Assembly (NCBI RefSeq): GCF_034314165.1
Contig: NZ_JAVIWK010000001.1
Location: 2,309,001-2,373,000 of the forward strand
Origin: Pseudomonas sp. Bout1
Lineage (GTDB): Bacteria; Pseudomonadota; Gammaproteobacteria; Pseudomonadales; Pseudomonadaceae
Length of the DNA stretch: 64,000 bases
Reading direction: 5' to 3'
Position 1 is the stretch's first letter. Each line of letters begins with the position of its first letter. The notes beneath the pieces are model-generated. The model did no database searches. It saw only the letters and a list, made by a program, of their open reading frames with translations, and was not told the origin of the DNA. Of the stretch, positions 45,476-51,835 are shown piece by piece. The position numbers were made by a program, and so were the translations under genes.

Positions 45476-45497
45476 AAACCCCGGTTTTCCGGGGTTT
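45476..45497 (+). terminator. Rho-independent terminator of gltX
   Basis: The stem AAACCCCGG/CCGGGGTTT around TTTT, 20 bp after the gltX stop. Confidence 0.85.
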
Positions 45498-45553
45498 AGT
45501 CGGTAAGTGATTGTTATCTCGGCAAAAAATTTTGGAAATTGTTGAAAATAAAT

Positions 45554-45582
45554 TTGACAGCTTTCCAATACGCCATTAAGAT
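45554..45582 (+). promoter_or_regulatory. Sigma-70 promoter of the tRNA cluster
   Basis: TTGACA (45554-45559) and TAAGAT (45577-45582) are spaced by 17 bp and are followed by a G+C-rich discriminator (CGCCCCGTCC). This is a textbook stable-RNA promoter with expected stringent control. It lies 22 bp upstream of the first tRNA. Confidence 0.85.
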
Positions 45583-45603
45583 TCGCCCCGTCCTCACCGA
45601 CGA

Positions 45604-45679
<76 letters not shown>

Positions 45680-45758
45680 ATTTACAGGTTCAAGGTCTGG
45701 CCACACCGTCCTTGAATCGATCAGGTCTCAGCTCTGATCAGTTGTATAGAAGGTTTGT

Positions 45759-45834
45759 GTCCCCTTCGTCTAGTGGCCTAGGACACCGCCCTTTCACGGC
45801 GGTAACAGGGGTTCGAGTCCCCTAGGGGACGCCA
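45759..45834 (+). tRNA. tRNA-Glu (anticodon TTC)
   Basis: 76 nt including CCA. GTCCCCT pairs with AGGGGAC, and the anticodon loop CTTTCAC gives TTC. Its sequence is identical to the second copy at 46039. Confidence 0.97.
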
Positions 45835-45884
45835 GTTTCAACAAGCAGCTCGAAAGGTCTGCTGCGCCGCGAGGCGAAAAATCC

Positions 45885-45960
45885 GGGGCTATAGCTCAGC
45901 TGGGAGAGCGCCTGCATGGCATGCAGGAGGTCAACGGTTCGATCCCGTTTAGCTCCACCA
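45885..45960 (+). tRNA. tRNA-Ala (anticodon GGC), second copy
   Basis: Same 76-nt fold as the first copy. It differs by a compensated pair change in the anticodon stem (CTTGC/GCAAG becomes CCTGC/GCAGG). The duplication step is 281 bp. Confidence 0.97.
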
Positions 45961-46038
45961 ATTTACAGGTTCAAGGTCTGGCCACACCGTCCTTGAATCG
46001 ATCAGTTCTCAGCGCTGATCAGTGTATAGAAGGTTTGT

Positions 46039-46114
46039 GTCCCCTTCGTCTAGTGGCCTAGGACACCGCCCTTTCACGGCGGTAACAGGGGTTCGAGTCC
46101 CCTAGGGGACGCCA
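46039..46114 (+). tRNA. tRNA-Glu (anticodon TTC), second copy
   Basis: Identical in sequence to the copy at 45759 and 280 bp away. The spacer between the Ala and Glu genes is also duplicated, with few changes. Confidence 0.97.
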
Positions 46115-46120
46115 CGATTA

Positions 46121-46139
46121 CCCGCTCTGCGGGATTTTT
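46121..46139 (+). terminator. Rho-independent terminator of the tRNA cluster
   Basis: The stem CCCGC/GCGGG around TCT is followed by ATTTTT, 6 bp after the last tRNA. A second palindrome (46142-46171, AGGGTCATTCAA with its inverse TTGAATGGCCCT, then TTTTG) adjoins and may back it up. Confidence 0.85.
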
Positions 46140-46250
46140 AAGGGTCATTCAATTATTGAATGGCCCTTTTGTTTGTCTGGCGTTCAGCCAATCCTCCTGC
46201 CTCTTCCCCAACTTGTTCTTCTGACCAATGGTCATGCCGGTGGCTTGCGA

Positions 46251-46273
46251 AATATTATTATGGTAATAATATT
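46251..46273. promoter_or_regulatory. Perfect palindrome, likely TetR operator
   Basis: AATATTATTA and its exact inverse TAATAATATT flank TGG, 26 bp upstream of a TetR-family gene. The element sits where the regulator would block its own promoter. Confidence 0.8.
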
Positions 46274-46298
46274 CGAAGCATGAGATTCGGAGGCAACG

Positions 46299-46838
46299 AT
46301 GAACGATAAAAAAGCACAAACCCGCGAACGCATTTTGCAGGCTGCTGGCGCCGCCTTGATCCAGCGTGGCCCGGCCGAGCCGAGTGTCGGCGAAGTGATG
46401 GGCGCGGCAGGGCTCACCGTCGGTGGTTTCTACGCGCACTTTGAGAGTAAAGATGCACTGATGCTGGAGGCCTTCACCGAGTTGCTGGCCCGGCGCCGCG
46501 CCGCTGTTGAAGACATGGACTCGACGCTGACCGGCGAGGAGCGTCGCGCTCTGGTTGCCGCGTTTTACCTGTCGCGCAAGCACCGCGACTCCACCTCCCA
46601 GGCGTGCCCGATCCCGGCCACGGTAGGCGAGATGAGCCGCTTGCCGGATGAATTCCGTCAGGCCTTGAATGAACACTGTGAACTGATGGCTGCCCAGCTG
46701 GCCGCCACCCCTGAAGACACCGACAAAGCCCTGGCTGACATGGCGCTGATGATCGGCGGCTTGTCGCTGGCTCGCGCCCTGGGCCCGGGTGAGCTGTCGG
46801 ACCGTGTGTTGCGTGCGGCCAAGTCCGCAGTACGTTAA
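46299..46838 (+). CDS. TetR-family transcriptional regulator
   Basis: 179 residues. The helix-turn-helix is TRERILQAAGAALIQRGPAE, PSVGEVMGAAGLTVGGFYAH, FESKDALM. The C-terminal domain is small and helical. It is the first gene of a likely operon with a hydrolase and thioesterase downstream; a perfect palindrome upstream suggests autoregulation. The inducer is unknown; a hydrophobic ester or acyl compound would fit the downstream enzymes. Confidence 0.9.
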   Translation: MNDKKAQTRERILQAAGAALIQRGPAEPSVGEVMGAAGLTVGGFYAHFESKDALMLEAFTELLARRRAAVEDMDSTLTGEERRALVAAFYLSRKHRDSTSQACPIPATVGEMSRLPDEFRQALNEHCELMAAQLAATPEDTDKALADMALMIGGLSLARALGPGELSDRVLRAAKSAVR

Positions 46839-46866
46839 GAACGGCTTCGGGCCTGAGGAATGAGCG

Positions 46867-47700
46867 ATGGGTACATTGAAATGGATTCGTGGCGTCAATG
46901 GCACCCTGGGCCGTCTCGCGCCGCAAACCGTGGCCAGCAAGATGCGTCGGGTGTTCATGACGCCCCGGGATCTGCCGCCTCGTGACTGGGAGCTGCCGTT
47001 GCTGGCGCAATCAGAGCGCATCACCTTGCGTTTCGGCCTGTCGGCGCTGAAGTGGGGCCAAGGCCCTGCGGTGTTGCTGATGCACGGCTGGGAAGGGCGC
47101 CCTACGCAGTTTGCCAGCCTGATCACGGCGTTGGTGGAGGCGGGGTATTCGGTGATTGCGCTGGATGGCCCGGCTCACGGTCACTCGCCGGGGCGCGAAG
47201 CCCATGTGCTGCTGTTCGCCCGCGCCATGCTGGAGGCTGCCGCCGAGTTGCCGCCGCTGCACGCGGTGGTCGGTCACTCGATGGGTGGCGCCAGTGCGAT
47301 GCTCGCGGTGCAGTTGGGGTTGCGCACCGAGTCTTTGGTCAGCATTGCCGCACCGTCGCGGTTTCTCGATGTACTGCGCGGCTTTGCCGGCATGGTCGGC
47401 CTGCCGGCCCGAGCGCGTTCGGCGTTTATCCAGGAAGTCGAACTGACGATGGGCATGCCCCTCAAGCACCTCGACGTGGCCCACTATCAAATGAATATCC
47501 CGGGCCTGATCGTGCATGCCGAAGACGATACCTTCGTCTCGGTCAAAGCCTGCCAGGTCATCCATGACGCCTGGTTCGACAGCCGCCTGCTGCGCCTGGA
47601 GCAGGGCGGGCACCAGAAAGTGCTGGCGGACCCGCGCGTGATCGAAGGCGTACTGGCGCTGCTGGCCGGCCGCCACGTGCCCGAGCGCCAAACCGCCTGA
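46867..47700 (+). CDS. Alpha/beta hydrolase
   Basis: 277 residues with LLMHGWEGRPTQFASLITAL (oxyanion hole), the nucleophile elbow VVGHSMGGASAMLAVQLGL, the late acid VHAEDDTFVSVKACQVIHD and the His LRLEQGGHQKVL. The N-terminus carries a short basic, amphipathic segment with no clear signal peptide, so it is likely cytoplasmic. The gene starts 28 bp after the TetR stop, so the two are probably co-transcribed. The substrate is unknown. Confidence 0.85.
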   Translation: MGTLKWIRGVNGTLGRLAPQTVASKMRRVFMTPRDLPPRDWELPLLAQSERITLRFGLSALKWGQGPAVLLMHGWEGRPTQFASLITALVEAGYSVIALDGPAHGHSPGREAHVLLFARAMLEAAAELPPLHAVVGHSMGGASAMLAVQLGLRTESLVSIAAPSRFLDVLRGFAGMVGLPARARSAFIQEVELTMGMPLKHLDVAHYQMNIPGLIVHAEDDTFVSVKACQVIHDAWFDSRLLRLEQGGHQKVLADPRVIEGVLALLAGRHVPERQTA

Positions 47701-47750
47701 ACCATGGGTTACACTGCTCGCCGCCGACATTAATCGACCGGGAGCAGCGC

Positions 47751-48200
47751 ATGGGCTGGGATTTGGCAACGCCGTTTATCATCGATCTTCAGGTCGGTAC
47801 CGAAGACATCGACGGCCTTGGGCACGCCAATAACGCCGTGTACGTGTCCTGGCTGGAGCGCTGCGCCTGGCGCCATTCCCAGCGCCTGGGCCTGGACCTC
47901 ACCGAGTACCGCCGGCTCGATCGCGCCATGGCCGTGGTGCGGCACGAGATCGACTACCTCGCCGCCGGCTACGAAGGCGACGAGCTGCAGTTGGCGACCT
48001 GGATCGTCGATTGGGACCAGCGCCTGAAAATGACCCGCCGCTTCCAACTGGTACGCCCACGTGACGGCGCCACCTTGCTGCGTGCGCAAACCACCTTTGT
48101 CTGTATCGAGCTGTCCAGCGGCAAGCCCAAGCGCATGCCGTCGGAATTTCTTGAGGGTTACGGCCCGGCGCTGCAAGGCGAGTTACCCTCCGGCGCCTGA
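47751..48200 (+). CDS. Hot-dog fold acyl-CoA thioesterase
   Basis: 149 residues of the YbgC/4-hydroxybenzoyl-CoA thioesterase type. The signature TEDIDGLGHANNAVYVSWLE has the catalytic Asp-near-His motif, followed by VVRHEIDYLAAGYEGDELQL and RRFQLVRPRDGATLLRAQTT. The ATG at 47751 follows GGGAGCAGCGC (47740-47745 region). It is third in the TetR-hydrolase-thioesterase group, 50 bp after the hydrolase. The acyl substrate is unknown. Confidence 0.86.
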   Translation: MGWDLATPFIIDLQVGTEDIDGLGHANNAVYVSWLERCAWRHSQRLGLDLTEYRRLDRAMAVVRHEIDYLAAGYEGDELQLATWIVDWDQRLKMTRRFQLVRPRDGATLLRAQTTFVCIELSSGKPKRMPSEFLEGYGPALQGELPSGA

Positions 48201-48240
48201 AACCCGTAAACTGCGCCACGTTTTTCGTTGAGTGTTTTCC

Positions 48241-49206
48241 ATGCAAATTGCTTTGGCGCCCATGGAGGGGTTGGTCGACAACATCCTGCGGGACGTGTTG
48301 ACCCGTGTGGGCGGTATCGACTGGTGCGTGACCGAATTCATCCGCGTCAATGACCGCCTGCTAACCCCGGCCTATTTCCACAAGCTCGCTCCTGAACTGT
48401 TGCACGGTGCCCATACTGCCGCGGGTGTGCCGCTGCGCGTGCAATTGCTTGGTTCCGACCCGGTGTGCCTGGCGGAAAACGCGGCGCTGGCGTGTGAGCT
48501 GGGCTCGCAGGTAATTGACCTCAACTTTGGTTGCCCGGCCAAGACCGTCAACAAGTCGCGCGGTGGCGCGGTGCTGCTCAAGGAGCCGGAGCTGCTTAAC
48601 CAGATCGTCGAACACGTTCGGCGTGCGGTGCCGGCGCACATTCCCGTCACCGCCAAGATGCGCCTGGGCTTCGACAGCCCCGACGGTGCGCTGGTATGTG
48701 CCACGGCCCTGGCTGAGGGCGGCGCGGCGCATATCGTGGTGCATGCGCGCACCAAGGCCGACGGTTACAAGCCGCCGGCGCACTGGGAGTGGATCCCGAG
48801 GGTGCAGGACGTGGTCAAGGTGCCGGTGTTCGCCAACGGCGATATCTGGAGCGTCGAGGATTGGCGGCGCTGTCGGGAAATCAGTGGCGTGGAGGACATC
48901 ATGCTTGGCCGTGGCCTGGTGGCCCGCCCCGACCTGGCGCGTCAGATCGCAGCTGCACGGGCGGGTGAAGAGGTGGTGCAGATGACATGGGCGCAGATGC
49001 AGCCAATGCTCCAGGAGTTTTGGCGCCAATCCGTCGAGCAATTGACCGAGCGCCAGGCGCCGGGACGTTTGAAGCAATGGCTGGCAATGCTCACGCGCAA
49101 CTATCCTGAAGCGGTCGAATTATTTACCAAGATGCGTCGGGAAACCGACCTGGAGCAGGTAGGGCGATTGTTGGGCATGCCCGATTCGGTGGCGCTGCAA
49201 AATTGA
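48241..49206 (+). CDS. dusC: tRNA-dihydrouridine(16) synthase
   Basis: 321 residues. The FMN-binding TIM barrel pattern is complete: [40 protein letters not shown] with the catalytic Cys in [35 protein letters not shown] and [11 protein letters not shown]. The sequence fits DusC, which reduces U16, rather than DusA or DusB. I use ATG 48241 ([10 protein letters not shown]), whose frame starts three codons upstream. A terminator follows at 49241. Confidence 0.95.
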   Translation: MQIALAPMEGLVDNILRDVLTRVGGIDWCVTEFIRVNDRLLTPAYFHKLAPELLHGAHTAAGVPLRVQLLGSDPVCLAENAALACELGSQVIDLNFGCPAKTVNKSRGGAVLLKEPELLNQIVEHVRRAVPAHIPVTAKMRLGFDSPDGALVCATALAEGGAAHIVVHARTKADGYKPPAHWEWIPRVQDVVKVPVFANGDIWSVEDWRRCREISGVEDIMLGRGLVARPDLARQIAAARAGEEVVQMTWAQMQPMLQEFWRQSVEQLTERQAPGRLKQWLAMLTRNYPEAVELFTKMRRETDLEQVGRLLGMPDSVALQN

Positions 49207-49240
49207 GTTTGGATATATAAACGTTTCTATCCAGTAGTCG

Positions 49241-49266
49241 AGGGCGCCGTGGGCGCCCTTTTTTTT
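49241..49266 (+). terminator. Rho-independent terminator of dusC
   Basis: The stem AGGGCGCC/GGCGCCCT around GTG, followed by TTTTTTTT. Confidence 0.93.
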
Positions 49267-49616
49267 GCTTGAAATAAGGTGTTGATCGCTGGAACGCCAT
49301 CTTTTGTTGAGTTGTATCTCGGGTTTTTAGTTGCTTTATATATGTGAGCTGGTTTTTTGTTTGCTACAAGCTCTTGCAGTTTTAAAGCCAGGAACTTTTA
49401 AGGTTTGTCGTTGGAATATCAGGGTGCGCGCGATAACACAGGTTTGAGTTGCGGGTATGAACAAGTGATTTCATTGATTTGCTTCAAGGGCTGAGTGTTG
49501 CCTGATATATCCGTTTTGCGCATGGCGAGAACCAGTCAGTGCACGATTTTTCGCCGGGCGTCCATAGGATAATGTGCGGATTCCTATTTAATGTCCTTAT
49601 GTGAAGGCTGACTTTC
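49267..49616. other. A+T-rich intergenic region
   Basis: About 350 bp of noticeably lower G+C than either side. No gene was found. It precedes the HrpL-type promoter at 49617 and marks the left side of the effector locus. Confidence 0.6.
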
Positions 49617-49644
49617 GGAACTTGATCCTCGTAACTCCCACGAA
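49617..49644 (+). promoter_or_regulatory. hrp box (HrpL-dependent promoter)
   Basis: GGAACT (49617-49622), 15 bp, then CCACGAA (49638-49644). The established consensus is GGAAC(C/T)-N15/16-CCACnnA; every fixed position is met. It is on the coding strand, 105 bp before the first gene of the operon, and I found no other match upstream of the second or third gene. HrpL is the extracytoplasmic sigma factor that controls Hrp1-type type III secretion genes in pseudomonads. Confidence 0.83.
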
Positions 49645-49749
49645 AGTAGGGAGTGTGCAGCACTCGGGTTTATTTCCAGTCCAGAACCAAGACGATCTGT
49701 TTTCAGGCCGCTGACGGTGTTTTGGCAATCACTGAATAAGGATTTATGT

Positions 49750-50691
49750 ATGTCTAACGTGTCGCTCAATAACTTCCCTCGCTTGACTACTGACTTCAAT
49801 CAGCAGGGAGCGGAACTGCCCAAGGCAGTCGATCACAAGGCTGCCGATATTTCAGCGAATTCAGCCCGCACGCTATTGAAAAATTCCACTGCTGTTCCTG
49901 CGCAAGGAAACGTAGCGCTCAACAAGGACGCATTCGAAAAGTTAGTTGAGATGTTTGAGTATGTGTTAAGGGCGATGCGCAGCATGCTGTCTGGGCCGAA
50001 GGCGCTTCCTACGGTGGTCCCCGATGCTGCTCCACTGCCAAGGCCTGAGAAAAGTGGCGATTGCGCGGTGAAGAACAAGCTTGGTGGGAGTACCGATGCG
50101 CCGAACGCTGTGCCCGGAGACAAGGCCGGGAATACCCCGGCGGTTCCGCGTCCAGGGTTCAGCGTACCGTCTGAGTTTCAAACGTTATTGAGCAAAGACC
50201 CGCTGACGAATAACCGCAGCAGTGCCGATGTAAACGTTACGGTTCAGGTGAAAAATTGCTATTGCCCTCACGCTGATACACCGAAGGCAGACGTGATAAG
50301 GCCGGACGCACCGAAGCCCGACGCACCGAAACCGGATGCACCGAAGCCGGACGCACCGAAGCCCGTCGTACCGATGCCCGTCGTACCGAAGCCCGACGTA
50401 CCGAAGCCGGATGTACCGAAGCCGGATGCACCGAAGCCCGTCGTACCGAAGTCCGACGCATCGAAGCCGGATGCACCGAGGCCGGACGCACCGATGCCCG
50501 TCGTACCGAAGTCCGACGCACCGAAGCCGGATACACCGACGCCCGACGCACCAAAGCCTGATGCGCCGACGCCAGACGTAACAGCTCCCGGGCCCGCCGA
50601 AGATGACGGGTCTGAGGTCTCCAGCCACGACAGGCGACGTGCCTATGACAACCACTGGCGTTTTAACCCGGGCCGCCGAGTAAACAGGTAA
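49750..50691 (+). CDS. Proline-rich candidate type III secreted protein, first gene of HrpL operon
   Basis: 313 residues from ATG 49750 (MSNVSLNNFPRLTTDFNQQG), behind AAGGAT. The N-terminus is rich in Ser, Asn and Gln and has no signal peptide, as in type III effectors. Residues about 60-95 (LNKDAFEKLVEMFEYVLRAM, RSMLSGPKALPTVVP) match a module in the next gene's product. Residues about 188-277 are eighteen 15-bp units (consensus CCGAAGCCSGACGCA), giving five-residue repeats APKPD with PVVPK variants. The C-terminus (SEVSSHDRRRAYDNHWRFNP) is charged and unrelated. It has no Cys/His catalytic domain. Function is unknown; harpin-like or a spacer scaffold are possible. Confidence 0.75.
   Translation: MSNVSLNNFPRLTTDFNQQGAELPKAVDHKAADISANSARTLLKNSTAVPAQGNVALNKDAFEKLVEMFEYVLRAMRSMLSGPKALPTVVPDAAPLPRPEKSGDCAVKNKLGGSTDAPNAVPGDKAGNTPAVPRPGFSVPSEFQTLLSKDPLTNNRSSADVNVTVQVKNCYCPHADTPKADVIRPDAPKPDAPKPDAPKPDAPKPVVPMPVVPKPDVPKPDVPKPDAPKPVVPKSDASKPDAPRPDAPMPVVPKSDAPKPDTPTPDAPKPDAPTPDVTAPGPAEDDGSEVSSHDRRRAYDNHWRFNPGRRVNR
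50311..50580 (+). repeat. Eighteen 15-bp tandem repeats coding for (A/V)-P-K/M/T-P-D/V pentapeptides
   Basis: Eighteen units of 15 bp lie in frame, beginning CCGAAGCCCGACGCA. They vary at the wobble positions and between GAC/GTC, so codons alternate Asp and Val. No frame-shifting unit was seen. The preceding 30 bp carry two eroded units. Confidence 0.93.
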
Positions 50692-50772
50692 GTCAGCAAC
50701 TTCTGTGTTTTTTATCAACAAGGCGCTTTCCGGTTAATACACATCGGGAAGCGCGCGATGAAGGATGGCTGT

Positions 50773-51720
50773 ATGTCTTGTACAGAGATTGGTAGCGCGG
50801 GCATCACTGGAAGCTACCACCCACACTCGCAGTCTTGCTCGATACGGCGGCGGCCGATTACGGAGCAGGTATCGGCGCAGGTGCCCTTGTCATTCGGTAA
50901 TAACGCGCCAGGTGGCGTTGGTGATACAGCCAGCGACGGCCCGGTATTGGCGAAGCTCGTAGAACTGTTCAACCAGTTTTTTACCCAGTTGCAAAGCTTG
51001 CTGGCAGGCAAGGCGCTGGTGAACACCGTTCCGACGCCAGTAACGCCTGCGCCTACGGTGCTGCCCAAGCCGGATGCACCGTCTCCGGGGCCCGGCCCAC
51101 AGGTGCTTCCCGACCTTTCCGATAAGCGCAGTGGTGCCAAGCCCGACAATATATGGAACGGCTTTCGCCAAGGCCCCGACGGTAATTGCGTGACCATTTC
51201 GGCGATCAAGGCGGCGATGGCGAAGTTCGGTCAAAGCCCGACCGGTATCTTTAAATCTGTTCAGCCCACGGCTGAGGGCTATCACGTCGTCATGCGTGAT
51301 GGGTACACCCTGGATTTGAAAAAGACCGAGTTGGATAAAGCGAAACGGGGTTCCAGGTTTGTCCCGATGCGCGATTCCGGGATGCTCAAGGATGCGCACT
51401 TCCTGTTTGCCTGCAGTGCCAAGCGGGCAATGTTGGAAAACAACGACGGGACGGCAGGAAAGAGTATCGAAGCCGCAATAAAGAGCCTCAACAACGGTGA
51501 AGATGAAACCGGCCCCGGGGAAGGTTTCAAGCGCCTGGGCCTGCGCGACCACATGAAAAGAGTACCGGTCAGTGCGTTTGCTGATAAATCGTTGATCGGA
51601 ATGGTCAACCGGGGCGCGCATTCGGTGGCGGTGGTTGATGGCTGTGAAGAGTTGTACGGTCGCAAAGCCGGCAGGCCACGCTTTGGACAGGCTGTCGCGT
51701 TGGTTGATTCAAAGCGTTAA
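50773..51720 (+). CDS. Candidate type III effector with C-terminal papain-fold-like cysteine protease domain
   Basis: 315 residues from ATG 50773, with AAGGA at 50761-50765; ATG 50758 is a second possibility. There is no signal peptide and the N-terminus is rich in Ser and Gly. Residues about 55-95 (VLAKLVELFNQFFTQLQSLL, AGKALVNTVP) repeat the module of the upstream gene product, then a proline linker (TPAPTVLPKPDAPSPGPG). The C-terminal domain (about 125-310) opens IWNGFRQGPDGNCVTISAIK with Cys139 at the head of a helix, and has RGAHSVAVVDG with His283. The DGNC plus later His layout is that of OTU and calpain-like peptidases (clan CA). The substrate is unknown. Similar uncharacterised proteins exist in pseudomonads. 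It is the second gene of the HrpL operon. Confidence 0.78.
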   Translation: MSCTEIGSAGITGSYHPHSQSCSIRRRPITEQVSAQVPLSFGNNAPGGVGDTASDGPVLAKLVELFNQFFTQLQSLLAGKALVNTVPTPVTPAPTVLPKPDAPSPGPGPQVLPDLSDKRSGAKPDNIWNGFRQGPDGNCVTISAIKAAMAKFGQSPTGIFKSVQPTAEGYHVVMRDGYTLDLKKTELDKAKRGSRFVPMRDSGMLKDAHFLFACSAKRAMLENNDGTAGKSIEAAIKSLNNGEDETGPGEGFKRLGLRDHMKRVPVSAFADKSLIGMVNRGAHSVAVVDGCEELYGRKAGRPRFGQAVALVDSKR

Positions 51721-51835
51721 CAGGTCGCTCAAAAAACCACGGAAAAACGGGTGCATATCACGTCCGTACAGCAGGCTCTGTATGCCGTGTTTATGCACTT
51801 TTTTGTTGTGTGTTTGTTTTTAAAAAGGGATGTTT

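Noticed and set aside
49805..49830. Second hrp box (GGAACTGCCCAAGG...TCAC)
   Set aside because: The -10-like element is TCAC instead of CCAC and it lies inside the first gene.
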